In this document: piece by piece, positions 1-9,589 of the stretch | How positions within the stretch are numbered: position 1 is the first letter of the stretch | Layout: each line of letters opens with the position of its first letter | Assembly (NCBI GenBank): GCA_951799405.1 | Contig: OX637342.1 | Coordinates: 18,399,298 to 18,463,297 of the forward strand | Origin: Agapetus fuscipes | Taxonomy: Eukaryota > Arthropoda > Insecta > Trichoptera > Glossosomatidae | DNA length: 64,000 nucleotides | Direction: 5' to 3' | The notes under the pieces: generated by a model | What the model saw: only the letters and a program-made list of their open reading frames with translations | Told to the model about the DNA's origin: nothing | Database searches by the model: none | Program-made: the position numbers and the translations under genes

Positions 1-155
1 GACCCACGTTGTACAAAATAGCTTACTTTGCCAATGGCTTATGTTCATTTAAGGTTTGTTTTTTTTAATTATAAGAACACATGCTGCATTTGTAAGCGAA
101 AACTTGCACGTGTCTGCCTGTGGGCATGCATTTAATATGAACTTCAAATATTAAT
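1..155 (+). repeat. LW LINE 3'-end copy, cut by window start
   Basis: It matches the second half of the LW 3' segment (landmarks TTTGCCAATG, TTATGTTCATTT, GTGTCTGCCTGTGGGCATGC) but lacks the start and the LTTGCAACTTAGATTA-type tail. The real 5' limit lies outside the window. Confidence 0.75.
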
Positions 156-162
156 AACGATC

Positions 163-221
163 AAACCTTTGCTCTCGGCACGGAACGCAAGCACTCTACC
201 AACTGAGCTATCGACCGGATT
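163..221 (-). repeat. SA SINE head fragment
   Basis: Only the tRNA-like head is present. Read on the minus strand it shows the A-box region TAGCTCAGTTGGTAGAGTGC followed by the start of the B-box side. The body and tail are missing. Confidence 0.7.
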
Positions 222-245
222 TTTTTATGAACTTATTCATCGCTT

Positions 246-553
246 CCTCCGGTCCGTAGTATAGTGGTTAACACTTCTAACTCGTAAATGGAAGGTTGTG
301 GGCTCGAATTCCGTCGGAGCACAAAAAATATACCATTTATTTTTACAAATATGCTCTGCGCTGGGTGAAAAATTAAAATACATTTACCGTAGACCAGTCA
401 CTAAAGGTCCATCCAGCCCTACAGCAACTGGGTCTTGCTTGAGAATTGGCGCTTTTTACAACGACAACCAAGTTCGCAGAGGGCTTTTGAGGTTTGATAC
501 ACACAAAAACAGCGCTCACCAAACAAATCATTCTAATATTATTATTATTTAAC
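246..553 (+). repeat. SB1 SINE, near full length
   Basis: The tRNA-like head has A box GTAGTATAGTGGTTAACACT and B box GGGCTCGAATTCC. The body runs through AGGTCCATCCAGCC and CAACTGGGTCTTGCTTGAGA. The 3' tail is GAGGTTTGATACACACAAAAAC then TCTAATATTATTATTATT. The head anticodon loop reads CTCGTAA, suggesting descent from a tRNA with anticodon CGT, but it is not a functional tRNA gene. The tail matches the end of the LINE at 53618-54117. Confidence 0.85.
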
Positions 554-999
554 CTTAAACGCCATTTTAAGTTCACAACATTTACCCACGTGTTATTATC
601 GGCATTTTGGCCGTTCTTTCTCTACAAATGTCCCTCTTAATACAAAAGCCTACGAATTAGCAGTGGGCGCAAAGTTTTGTGAAGACTTTCCATCAAGGTG
701 GAGGGCGTACTCGTAATTAGGGGCGGTCAATGTGGCAGGTAAACTTTTAGGTTGACGTGGCGCCTAATTGTTCTGCAGGGCTGTGCCAAAAGCCTCATCG
801 CCGCCCACCGCCAGTAAACTCTACGGCCTGTCGTTGACACCCCTTAAATGTGGTGAATTAACGGTGGTGTTCCTGCTCTCACACTGCGTACAACGTTACC
901 TTGTTATACGGAGAGTAATTCGTTATAACTTTGTGTTCGTACAATAAAATAAAATGTGAGCTTTAACGTACGATATCAATAGTCTTAATCAAACAGGTT
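554..999. other. No recognisable feature
   Basis: Moderately GC-richer sequence around 700-900, but no coding frame, repeat match or motif that I can support. Confidence 0.5.
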
Positions 1000-1215
1000 T
1001 TTTTTTTTCTTAAAAAAATAGATTTGTGGAAAGGAATACAATCCACCAACCTATTTTACCTGGCCAGTTGTCTTCATGCGAAAGCAGAAGCTTGTGTGCA
1101 TGCAACGGCATCTGTTGAACCAGGGTCGAAGTTATCGTTGCGGGATTCGAACCAGCGTTATCCAGTTCCAAATAACCTGTCTTGATCCCCGCGGCTATAA
1201 CACCGACTATAGGTA
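1000..1215 (-). repeat. Dispersed repeat E with tRNA-like promoter
   Basis: This stretch matches 14705-14892 (shared GCTTGTGTGCATGCAA, GCATCTGTTGAACCAGGGT, CGAACCAGCGTTATCC). On the minus strand the inner part reads GCTGGTTCGAATCCCGC, a good RNA polymerase III B box, so this may be a third tRNA-derived SINE. With two copies, the ends cannot be fixed. Confidence 0.5.
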
Positions 1216-1299
1216 AGTAGATATTTTTATCTTTAAAGATGAACAATTACCAAGTGAATGCCTCTTCAATAAATACAGATATTTTAATATTTCATTCCC

Positions 1300-1528
1300 T
1301 TATGTCCATCACAGGTAATTTCACATGAGCAATGTTTCTATGTATACTGGACCAATGTGTCTTATGAATACTGGAAATTGACTTTGAAAATACTAAAACC
1401 AATTCTCACATTATCGGGTTTTACGTTTTTTTTTCTTAGCGCAGATGCGATTCGTAAGACAATTAAATGTAATGTTTATCTTTGAATCAAATGGTAGATA
1501 ATCCAAAGAAGCACTGGGGGACAGTATA
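1300..1528 (+). repeat. TD inverted-repeat element copy
   Basis: Landmarks are TTTCACATGAGCAATGTTT, GTGTCTTATGAATACTGG, TCACATTATCGGGTTTTACG and TTATCTTTGAATCAAATGG, ending at AGCACTGGGGGACAG. The left terminus is degraded. It aligns along its length with the copies at 8193-8802, 34446-34700 and 44879-45132. Confidence 0.7.
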
Positions 1529-1990
1529 GGATTCAAATCAATACTTGCATATAGAAGATGCCTCAAAGTTCTCGCTTGCACATGCCGCATGAGTGCTTAC
1601 AAAATAATAACAAAACCTTGGCAAAGTGAACGATTTATTATAGTGTGAGTATTTAGCAGAAGCGTGCATTCCATGCAGGCATATGCGCTTAATAGTTGGA
1701 TAATATTCGTACATAACCATTTAAGCTTCTCAGTCAGATTTAAAATTAAAAAATTAATTCAATTGGAGCCATTGTTAGCACTTCAGTCTATTTCAAATGA
1801 GCTATTTTAAAGGAATGGGAGAATTTTTTTACTCTAAAATGTATTTGCTTATACCCTATGCGCGTGCCTGGTAGTCAGCCTTATACCAACCTCTTAATTA
1901 AGCTTATTATCATAGAAAATAATAATGTCTGTCTATATATTTTAAACAGTGGATCTTTACAACATCGATTATTTATTATTATAGATATTG
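1529..1990. other. No recognisable feature
   Basis: Apart from a short stretch near 1868-1890 that resembles the start of LW on the minus strand (TCAGCCTTATACCAACCT), nothing was recognised. Confidence 0.45.
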
Positions 1991-2243
1991 TTTGGCTTAT
2001 AAGTTGGTATCAGGCTGACAATCCATACTGTAAACAATGATTCACATTGCAAATGTCACCCGTGTTTCAAGAAAGGTCACCAAAAGTTACAGGGTTAATG
2101 TTCATTTGACCTTTTGATTTTAATTTCTAAGTTCACATGCTACATTAATTGTAAGCTCATACTTGCATGTGTCTGTTGGTGGGCATGCATTTAATATGAA
2201 TTTTTAATGTTAAGATATCTTTGGAATTAAGATTTTAGATTAA
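1991..2243 (+). repeat. LW LINE 3'-end copy, diverged
   Basis: All main LW landmarks are present in order, with many substitutions: AAGTTGGTATCAGGCTGAC, TGTCACCCGTGTTTCAAG, TGTGTCTGTTGGTGGGCATG and a degraded tail GAATTAAGATTTTAGATTA. It is an old copy. Confidence 0.75.
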
Positions 2244-2909
2244 GTTCACATTAAACTTGTACGTAACATCAAATTCGTTACATCAATGAAATCAGAGAAA
2301 AGGTTATTTACAAATTTTGTAGGGTAAAATTTCCCGTTTTCTCCTTTTCCAAGGCTAATGGATAACGGATCAAAAATTTAAAACATGCCATCAATTATGT
2401 AACGGATTTCAGAAGGTTGGCAACGTTAAAACGGCTACATTATTCACTTAGTGAATTTTCAGTGTATGGGCTGAAAAATATTTCCCTCATGGGAAGAAGC
2501 ATGTTCGCCACATTTCGTTGAGAACATGCATTAGTTCAAGTTAAAAAGGCTTTTTTAAATTGAAAATTCAAAGTCAGGCAAGCAGCCAATTTTAAATTTC
2601 CGCAACATAAAAATGAAAACCAAAAAAAAGACACTATTTATTATACCTTGTAAGGTTTGCGTATTAACACTTTGAAAATTCATATCGATTGATTTCTACC
2701 GAATTTCACAGAGCCAAAAATTCTAATAAAACACTGTTTTATACTCGTATTATGCAGATTTTCGGAAGCTATTTTCTTGAGAGTACACTTTAAATACAAA
2801 TAAAATGTTTTGAATATTTTTAAGGGTTTGGTGGTTTATACAGTGAAAGTCCATTGTATATTAATCAAATTAACAAAGTTCCAATTCACTTTTTATGTTT
2901 TTTTTTCCG
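2244..2909. other. Unassigned AT-rich sequence
   Basis: No coding frame. The end of the stretch (CAGTGAAAGTCCATTGTATATTAA) resembles the flanks of the HR copy at 25321-25384, so the HR repeat probably extends into it on the minus strand. Confidence 0.4.
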
Positions 2910-2910
2910 T

Positions 2911-2942
2911 CTAGCACATTCGCCTACAAGGCATCATCAGGA
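2911..2942 (-). ncRNA. Decayed hammerhead-like core (HR family)
   Basis: On the minus strand: CTGATGA, then TGCCT-TGT-AGGC able to form a short stem, then GAATGTG. The 3' core differs from GAAA, so it should be inactive. It is the closest relative of the copies at 25378 and 63263, which share the GCCT/AGGC stem. Confidence 0.4.
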
Positions 2943-3061
2943 CAATGGCAATTCAAAAACCTTTGTTTTGTTTATATTCACAGTGAGTTTACTATTATTT
3001 TTTAATCACCAATGTTTTATTTTCATTATATTATTATTTTTTATCTGAGTATGATCGAGAT

Positions 3062-3267
3062 AATTTCTTATGTCCATCTGAGGTAATTTTACATGAGCAA
3101 TATATGTACATATACTGGACCTATTTAATGATTCTTATAAAAACAAGAAATTGAACCTAAAAATTGCAACTCCTGTCGCTTTTCCCTGAAACCGGGGTGG
3201 CATTGGCAACAATAATAATCCAAGTTTTTACAACAGTGAGAGTCAGCTTCATACCAATCTATTAGTA
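3062..3267. repeat. TD fragment joined to inverted LW fragment
   Basis: Positions 3062-3163 (+) match the left part of TD (TCTTATGTCCATCTGAGGT, TTACATGAGCAATAT). Positions 3164-3267 (-) match the first half of the LW 3' segment, from the TGCAACTCCTG site to CATACCAATCTATTAGT. Both are truncated at their junction. Confidence 0.65.
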
Positions 3268-3332
3268 CTTATCATTTTCTTCAAAACTCACATTAGATTA
3301 TTTTTGAGATTTAATAAACTTGAAGATAGGAT

Positions 3333-3850
3333 TTCCTTGACTTATAGGTTGGTATGAGGCTGAACACCCATTTTGTAAAAAATGGTTCACTCAGCCAATG
3401 TCACCCCTGTTTCAAGGAACGTCGGCAAGAGTTACAGGGCTTATGTTCATTTGAGATTGGATTTTTTATATTGTAGGTCCATATTATTCCTTGACTTATA
3501 GGTTGGTATGAGGCTGACCACCCATACTGTAAAAAATGGTTCACTTTGCCAATGTCACCCCTGTTTCAGGGAAGGTCGGCAAAAGTTGTGGGGCTTATGT
3601 TCATTTGAGGTTTGGATTTTATTTGTAAGTACACATTCAGCATTTGTAAGCGTGAACTACACTTGTTGGTTTGTGGGCATACATCTGAGAGCTTTAAATG
3701 AATATATCCTTGCAACTTAGATTATAGATTATTATTATATTATAGGTCCACGCATGCGGCCTGTGTGAGCGAGAAATTATGCGTGTCTGCTTGTGGGAAT
3801 GCATTTAATATGAATCTCAAATGATACATATCTTTTCAGCTTAGATTTAG
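3333..3850 (+). repeat. LW copy split by a second LW copy
   Basis: The outer copy runs 3333-3481 and resumes at 3738-3850 (GCATGCGGCCTGTGTGAGC ... CTTAGATTTAG). Read without the insert it is one continuous LW 3' segment. The 13 bp duplicated at the insertion site are 3469-3481 and 3738-3750 (TATTGTAGGTCCA versus TATTATAGGTCCA). Confidence 0.85.
3487..3737 (+). mobile_element. Inserted LW LINE 3' end (5'-truncated)
   Basis: A full-length 3' segment begins at TTCCTTGACTTATAGGTTGG and ends in an (ATTATA)n tail. Its position inside another LW copy, with a direct duplication and a simple-repeat tail, is what target-primed reverse transcription of a 5'-truncated LINE produces. Confidence 0.85.
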
Positions 3851-4454
3851 AAGGTTCAGCTTCCTCCAATCTTTTAGTAGCTACATACAACTTCTTAAAA
3901 AAATCACATTGGATTCTTTAGAGATTTAATAATAAACTTGAAAAATGCATTGTGTACCAATTTTTCCAATTTGCCAAAAAATCATCACAAACGAAAACCC
4001 CCAAAAGTAAATTTCAATTTATTTTGGCAATCATATCCTAGAGCGAAAACGAAATCACCAAATGAAGTACGGCGAAATTTATTAAAAGAAATTTAAATTT
4101 TTATCAGGTCAATTTCAGGCGCAGGGGTCTAAATTTTCATTTGTTTTAAATTACAGTTTATGGGGGATGATTGAAAAGGGCACCGCTTATTTTCGACCCC
4201 AACACTATTTCCGAATGTATAAGACCCGGCCAATTCCGGGTTTGGCAAAATTGAAAAAGTTTTTTTTTCTTCTCATTTTTGCAATGGCTAACCCAGACTG
4301 TTTGGCGGGGATTATATATATTTTTGTGATTTTGCCCGAATCGCAAACGCTTTGAAAATCTATGTTACGAGCCGCTTGAGAAAACAAAGTTTTTTGCGCT
4401 GATACCTTGTGGGGGTGTTTAAATTAGAAATGGGTACCAGCGACAGGTATAAAA
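3851..4454. other. Unassigned
   Basis: AT-rich with short overlapping frames on both strands near 4158-4387. They have no recognisable domain and mirror each other, so none is called as a gene. Confidence 0.5.
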
Positions 4455-4500
4455 TTATTGATAATGACCTGAATCTTGAAGGTCGAAAGTGCTTGAGGCA
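4455..4500 (+). ncRNA. HR-like motif, second subfamily
   Basis: TTGATAATGACC-TGAATCTT-GAAGGTCGAAAGTGCTT: a TGACC/GGTCG stem and GAAA are present, but the first core box is TTGATAA rather than CTGANGA. It is followed 30 bp later by GTGAAAATAAAACT, as in the copies at 43740 and 44112. Confidence 0.4.
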
Positions 4501-4869
4501 GATAAAATTATTGTGAAAATAAAACTACGTTTTGAAAAAAAATATTTTATTTTAAATTAAAATGAATTTCCACTTTGTGAATACAAACCCTACAAAATCT
4601 ATAAAATTATTGTTGATAATTTTGAGAAAATTAGACTTTCAGGAAAAAAACAATAGTTAATGAAATACTGAGAGAAATAATATAACAATTATAATAACTT
4701 TACTGTTAGGTAATACAACTTTTCAGATATAAGACTAACCGTTAGAACTTAATTCTCGATGTTTCGTTTGTGATATAACCACCGTCTTCAGGAGGCACCC
4801 TCGCTGCACGAAGACAAAGGATGAACTTTAAGAGAAATAATATTTTTGAGCTTCTTCTTTTAAAGCAGA

Positions 4870-5018
4870 GTGCCCATATTGTGCAAAATCGTACCTTATT
4901 CCAATATCACCCTGTTTCAAGGAAGGTCGGCAAAAGTTGCAAAGTTTTAGTTACTTACATTTTAGTTTTGAGTTGGCTTCCCTTGACTTATAGGTTGGTA
5001 TGAGGCTGACCACGCATC
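4870..5018 (+). repeat. Two LW fragments
   Basis: Positions 4870-4945 match the middle of the LW segment (CAATATCACCCTGTTTCAAG, GAAGGTCGGCAAAAGTTGC). Positions 4981-5018 match its first 38 bp and run straight into the tail of the inverted copy that follows. Confidence 0.65.
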
Positions 5019-5276
5019 AATAATCTATAATCTATAATCTAAGTTGCAAGGATATATTCATTCAAAGCTCTCAGATGTATGCCCACAAACTTACACGTGT
5101 AGTTCGCGCTTATAATAATGCTGATTGTGTACTTACAAATAAAATCCAAATCTCAAATGAACATAAGCCCTGCAACTCTTGCCGACATTCCCTGAAACAG
5201 GGGTGACATTGGCAAAGTGAACCATTTTTTACAGTATGGGTGGTCAGCCTCATACCAACCTATAAGTCAAGGAATA
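5019..5276 (-). repeat. LW LINE 3'-end copy, full length
   Basis: On the minus strand it begins at TTCCTTGACTTATAGGTTGG (5276) and ends in TTGCAACTTAGATTATAGA repeated three times (5019-5040). It continues upstream without a break into the LW 3' UTR and ORF end (5277-5463), showing that this repeat is the LINE's terminal segment. Confidence 0.9.
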
Positions 5277-5463
5277 CGAGTAATAAATAACATTTAAGTA
5301 TAAGAAAACAACAAAACCTTAAAAATAAATCTATACAAAAAAAGTAAAAAATGTCTTATGCAAAAAATGTATAGCAAGCCAATAAACCAACATTAAAAAT
5401 CAGCATTGCAGATTAGCCGCCACTTCTTCCTGTCCTTGCATACTTCTTTCATTTCATCCAGAT
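5277..5463 (-). pseudogene. LW LINE ORF end and 3' UTR
   Basis: The last ~72 bases of coding sequence (5392-5463, minus) read ...EMKEVCKDRKKWRLICNADF then stop, followed by ~115 bp of UTR and the terminal repeat. The copy is 5'-truncated at 5463, where an unrelated LW copy starts. It encodes only the extreme C-terminus, downstream of the reverse transcriptase domain. Confidence 0.8.
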
Positions 5464-5675
5464 GCTGTAAAAAAATGGTTTACTTTGACAATGTCACGAC
5501 TGTTTCAGGGAAGGTCGGCAAAAGTTGCAGGGCTTATGTTCATTTGAGGTTTGGATTTTAATCTGTAAGTACACATTCAGAATTTGTAAGCGCGAACATA
5601 TACGTGTCTGCTTCATATAATGCACATAATGTGAATTCCCAATGTAATGCATCTTTGCAACTTAGATAAGATAAG
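5464..5675 (+). repeat. LW LINE 3'-end copy
   Basis: It starts inside the segment at CTGTAAAAAAATGG and ends at TTGCAACTTAGATAAGATAAG. It has a 15-20 bp deletion around the GTGTCTGCTT site. Confidence 0.8.
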
Positions 5676-5742
5676 TAATAACCCGAATATACCACGTTTT
5701 TGTAGACTCTATCGAAGTATCTATCAAAATAAAGTGTAAAAA

Positions 5743-5801
5743 AATGCATGTAAAGTGAATCCTCAATGTTACATATCTTTGCAACTAACTTTTTAGATTA
5801 C
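5743..5801 (+). repeat. LW tail fragment
   Basis: Only the last ~55 bp are kept (GTGAATCCTCAATGTTACAT, CTTTGCAACTA, TTTTAGATTA). Confidence 0.6.
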
Positions 5802-5989
5802 CTACATAGATTCCTTGACTTATGGGTTGGTATGCGGCTGACCACCCATGCTGTAAAAATGGTTCACTTTGCCAATGTCACCTCTGTCTCAGTGAAGGAC
5901 GACAAGAGTTGCAGGGTGTATGTCCATTTGAGATTTGGTTTTTATGTTGTAGGTTCACATGAGGCATGTGCAAGCGCGAACTTGTACGT

Positions 5990-7846
5990 TAAGGTGGATC
6001 GCTGTATGTATGGAAAAAATTAAAAATAATTTTTTCGTAATTGCGTTGTGCAGAACAGTTGCTCTATGGGGTGAGTATCTGATATTAAAAAAAATCTTAT
6101 CAAAATATTAATTAATTATACTGCCCCAAGTCATCAGAAAAATTTTGTTTCTTTAAAATGAATGAAATAGTTATTATTACGTGTTTGGTATCTTGTAATT
6201 TGAGAGGGGTGGGTGGAGGCACCCCCTAACTTTGTTACTCCGCGCAGACACGCGTCACCAATTCGGTGCTCACAGAGATGTAACTATAGTTGTACGCTAC
6301 TCATATTTTTTGCGCATACAAATTTGCTAGAGATCCTAAGTGTATTTTTGATATATCAGCGTGTAAATGCAACAGATTGGCTTCATTTAACTATGAAAAA
6401 CATCTTAAAGTACTGATAACTGAAAAATATTCTGATTGATCAAAGAACCAAAAGATAAATGATCATAAGGAGTGTTGATTTATAAACTGCTGCAGGAAAT
6501 TAAAAAAAAGGTGAACCGGAAACAGAAATATGAACCATACGAAGAAAAAGCTACAAGTTTATTGCTAAATCTGTCTGAACTATCAACTAATGTCTCTCAA
6601 CAACCAGTCTCAACAGTAATAGAAAAAACTACTGCTCTTGTTGTTTGCTCTTGTTTCTCTGCTGCTCTTTTTTTGGCAACAAAGCGTTGGTATTATTTCA
6701 GACAACAATTCATCCAAAGTTTTTGATCAAAATAAAATTAGAAGAGCCCGTGAAAAGCAGAGAACTAAGTTCAGCGGTGTGACCATTGATTCTGATTTGG
6801 GTTTATACTTTGATGGACGTAAAAATAAAACCTTTAATATGGTGGATCATAAGAGAAATATAATTAAAGAGGAGCATATTAGTTTACTTAAGGACGCAAG
6901 GTAAAATTATCAATTATATAATGAAAGTGGATGCTCTTATGTGGTCTTACATCAAAACTTACCACATTGCATTAATGGTGCTAGACACTTACACAAGCCA
7001 ATCTATGTAAATGTCGCGATATTTGACAGATAATTTAAAGCATATACTACATCCTGTTATACAGATAAATGTATATTTCAATCATCCAAAAAACATCTTA
7101 CTTGCTTTGCCTTTTTATGAGTTCTAGCCTTGTGAAGAATATTGAAACGCGACAGGAAACAATTTTGAGAATTCGAACTACGATCGGCCAAAACTTGATT
7201 TTGATGCAAACAATTATAAAAAACCTTATAAACTGGCACGAAAATAATAAGACCAAGCCCCCTGTTACAAAATTTACGAACGGTGAATTAACATCACGTT
7301 GTTATGAAAATCCACTGCTTGTTGACGAACTAATCTCAAGCCATTTCCATTTTCCTTGCTACACGTTAGCCACTGAAAGATTAGTAAAAATTGTAACAGA
7401 AACTTCAGATTCTGTTTACGATCTTATCAGAAAAGATGTATTCATTCAAACAAACCTGGAATCACGACAAATAATGCCTTTTTTCAATTTAAAGAAAGAT
7501 TACCAATTCTCTTAAAATCACTTTTTTCTAGACTTTTGTTGATTGCCATTTTTTAATTTTTTTTGCCATAAAAGGGTATTTTTTCTATCATTTATAGAAA
7601 ATCATGCTTTGTGCTTAAATTTGAACATCATTATACTTCAATTATTTTTTTCTTAATAAACAAAAAAAAAAGTTAAGTATATAGCAGTTTTTATGATTTT
7701 CATTAACTTTTCAAGTCTTTGGGGCAGTATAAGATCAAATATTTCGACCTTATGGTAGTATAATTTATTGTTTATATTGATATAGAGCAGCTTTTGGCAA
7801 TAACGCGAAATCGAAATTCCCAAAAAAACGATTTCGATCCACCTTA
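5990..7846 (+). mobile_element. DNA transposon, 12 bp TIR, 8 bp TSD
   Basis: The ends are TAAGGTGGATCG (5990-6001) and its exact reverse complement CGATCCACCTTA (7835-7846). They are flanked by the direct duplication TTGTACGT at 5982-5989 and 7847-7854. An 8 bp duplication fits the hAT or P superfamilies, but the terminal sequence is not one I can place. The interior holds a broken transposase-like coding region on the plus strand. At 1.86 kb with an internal deletion it is non-autonomous. Confidence 0.85.
6472..7515 (+). pseudogene. Decayed transposase-like gene of the 8-bp-TSD element
   Basis: Three collinear pieces are visible. Piece 1 (6472-6726, shifting frame to 6638-6904) contains NKIRRAREKQR and LYFDGRKNKTF, then EEHISLL. 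Piece 2 (about 6922-7130, one stop) contains SRYLTDNLKHILHPVIQ and YFNHPKNILL. Piece 3 (7069-7515) contains KPPVTKF and FPCYTLATERLVKIVTETS, ending in ESRQIMPFFNLKKDY. From memory this order resembles a widespread uncharacterised arthropod protein family with GLYFDGRKD, SRYL and CHTQAVERTVKLVTEAS-like motifs. I cannot cite an accession. Between pieces 1 and 2 the middle of the protein is missing, and there are at least two frameshifts and one stop, so no function remains. Confidence 0.6.
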
Positions 7847-8192
7847 TTGTACGTGTCTGGTTGTGAGAATGCATGTTATGTGAATATCCAATGTAACATA
7901 TCTTTGCAACTTCGATTATATTAGATTAGATTAGATATAGGTATGTTGTGCAATAAACGATGAAAAATTGTCAGATTTGCAGAACTCGTATCTCACAAAA
8001 TCCTTTTCACATATTTCAGCTTCATACTGTTACTAGTACATGCACTAGTTTGAGATTCGTTCTATTGAAAATCCTCCTTAGAGGATAATACCGTGTTTGC
8101 TTCAATAGAAACTACCCGAAGGGGGCTCACGTCCGCAGAGAAGATACCTGTAAGAGAAGCTCATAACTTTGCATTCAAACTCAATAATACGT

Positions 8193-8802
8193 CACTTTAT
8201 TGCTGGTTTGTCTTATCTCGAACAGAGATAATTTCATATGAGCAATGTTTGTATGTGTACTGTCCCAATTATGTGTCTTATGAATGCTAAAAATCTAATT
8301 CGAAAGTATCAAAAATAACTCTAAAAATATCGTGTTTTACGTTTTTTCTCAGCTCTGATTGTGTTGAATGTGATTCATAAGAACGCAAACGCAACGCAAA
8401 AAAAACCGCAACTAAGCTACACATATAGTGTAACTTCTTGCCGCGTTATCCCCGAAAGGGTCGCATGTGGCGAGTTGAACCTATTTATTTTTACAGGTAA
8501 GGGGGCCGGCCTTACGCCAACCACTTCAGTTGAAGTGGAGGTTTCCCAGCTCCCGAGAGTGCTGGTACTCATTTCTTGTGAAGGCTGAGTAAACCTTGCC
8601 GGTATTTTATTTTGGGGTTTGAAATAAACACCGAAACGGGAAATCATTTCTGACACCCTCGGTGGGATTCGAACCCGAGCTTTCGGCATGGAATGCAAGC
8701 ACTCTACCACCTGAGCTATCGAACGGACCGATTCATAAGACATATTCATTTAAAGGTTATCTTTGAATCAAATGACAAATAAGCCAAAAAATCACTGGAG
8801 CG
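8193..8802 (+). repeat. TD element interrupted by an SA SINE
   Basis: TD sequence occupies 8193-8382 and 8741-8802, with the inverted-repeat ends GCTGGTTTGTCTTATCT and AAGCCAAAAAATCACTGGAG. The interruption is a complete SA SINE. TD is therefore older than this SA insertion. Confidence 0.75.
8383..8729 (-). mobile_element. SA SINE, full length with target duplication
   Basis: This 347 bp element is flanked by an 11 bp direct repeat, GATTCATAAGA (8372-8382 and 8730-8740). Minus-strand order: tRNA-like head (TAGCTCAGGTGGTAGAGTGC, GGGTTCGAATCCCACC), body (GATTTCCCGTTTCGGTGTTT, AGTACCAGCACTCTCGGGAG, ACTGAAGTGGTTGGCGTAAG, AACTCGCCACATGCGACC), and a GTAGCTTAGTTGCGG...TTGCGTTTGCGTT tail. The 110-residue frame across it is a translation of the SINE, not a gene. 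Confidence 0.9.
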
Positions 8803-8835
8803 ACAAATAGTGTTTCACCAAGAATATATTGATAT

Positions 8836-9035
8836 GCTTCTTAGTTTGCATTCCATGCTGAGAGCTCAGATTCGAATCCCACTGAGGTTGTCAGAAATGA
8901 TTTCCCATTTCGGTGTTTATTTCAAAAACCAAAAAAAAAATACCGACAAGTTTTACTCAGCCTTTGCAAGAAATAAAGGGGTTGACGTAAGGCCGGCTCC
9001 CTAATATGTAAACATAAATAAGTTCAAATAAATTC
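8836..9035 (+). repeat. SA SINE, 5'- and 3'-truncated
   Basis: It starts within the head at TGCATTCCATGCTGAGAGC, keeps the B box GATTCGAATCCC, and stops in the body after AAATAAGTTCAAATAA. Confidence 0.75.
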
Positions 9036-9104
9036 AAGTTGTACGTTGCTAGTTTGCGCGGCTGATCTTTCCGTTCTCAATATCTAAAACAAATCTTTTT
9101 TTTT

Positions 9105-9179
9105 ATTGGCGTCTGCGGGCCGGACCGAATCCTTTCGCGGGCCGCATTTGGCCCACGGGCCGTAGTTTGGATACCTCTG
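9105..9179 (-). repeat. hAT-type MITE end
   Basis: The minus-strand terminus reads CAGAGGTATCCAAACTACGG, then CCGTGGGCCAAATGCGGCCC. The CAGNGGT start and the GGGCCGCATTTGGCCC interior are typical of a very common hAT-derived repeat in animals. The other end is not present. Confidence 0.6.
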
Positions 9180-9349
9180 CTGTACAGAATTGCAGCCGAG
9201 ATTTCTCCCAGGTAGGAATAGAACCCAGTCCATTTGCTATTACAGTGTACGCTGCATTTATCAATAGAAATTGCTTATTTTAAAAGAACGTTTCCTGGTA
9301 GCTTCCACTCGGGAAATGGAGAAAAATGTATTTTCCGGATAGGGGTTTT

Positions 9350-9589
9350 AATCTTATCTAATCTAAGTTGCAAAGATTTGTTACATTGTGCGCTTGCACA
9401 TGCCGCATTTGAACCTACAACATAAAAACCAAATCTCAAATGGACATACACCCTGCAACTCTTGCCGTCCTTCCCTGAAACAGGGGGGACATTGGCAAAG
9501 TGAACCATTTTTTACAGTATGTCACTGAACGTAATTAGCGATTACAGCATGCTGACCACCCAGCTGCATACCAGCCGATAAGTCAAGAA
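9350..9589 (-). repeat. LW LINE 3'-end copy with 30 bp insertion
   Basis: All landmarks are present. About 30 bp of unrelated sequence (GTCACTGAACGTAATTAGCG...) sits between CTGTAAAA and GGTGGTCAGC near 9520-9552. Confidence 0.8.

Larger units (their letters stand above)
5811..7938 (+). repeat. LW copy split by a DNA transposon
   Basis: The LW sequence runs 5811-5989, is interrupted by a 1857 bp element, and resumes at 7847-7938 (GTGTCTGGTTGTGAGAATGC ... TTAGATTAGATTAGAT). Removing the insert and one copy of the 8 bp duplication gives an uninterrupted segment very like the one at 26267-26515. Confidence 0.9.

Noticed and set aside
246..320. tRNA gene
   Set aside because: A and B boxes and a partial cloverleaf exist, but the acceptor arms do not pair and the sequence continues into a SINE body repeated many times. 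The same applies to every SA and SB head.
4784..4815. Additional hammerhead-like core (minus CTGAAGACGGTGG ... GAAACATC)
   Set aside because: The boxes exist but no convincing stem II or stem I could be drawn.
8417..8749. 110-residue protein, also found at 18026-18358
   Set aside because: Both frames are translations of the SA SINE; similarity between them reflects the repeat, not a gene family.
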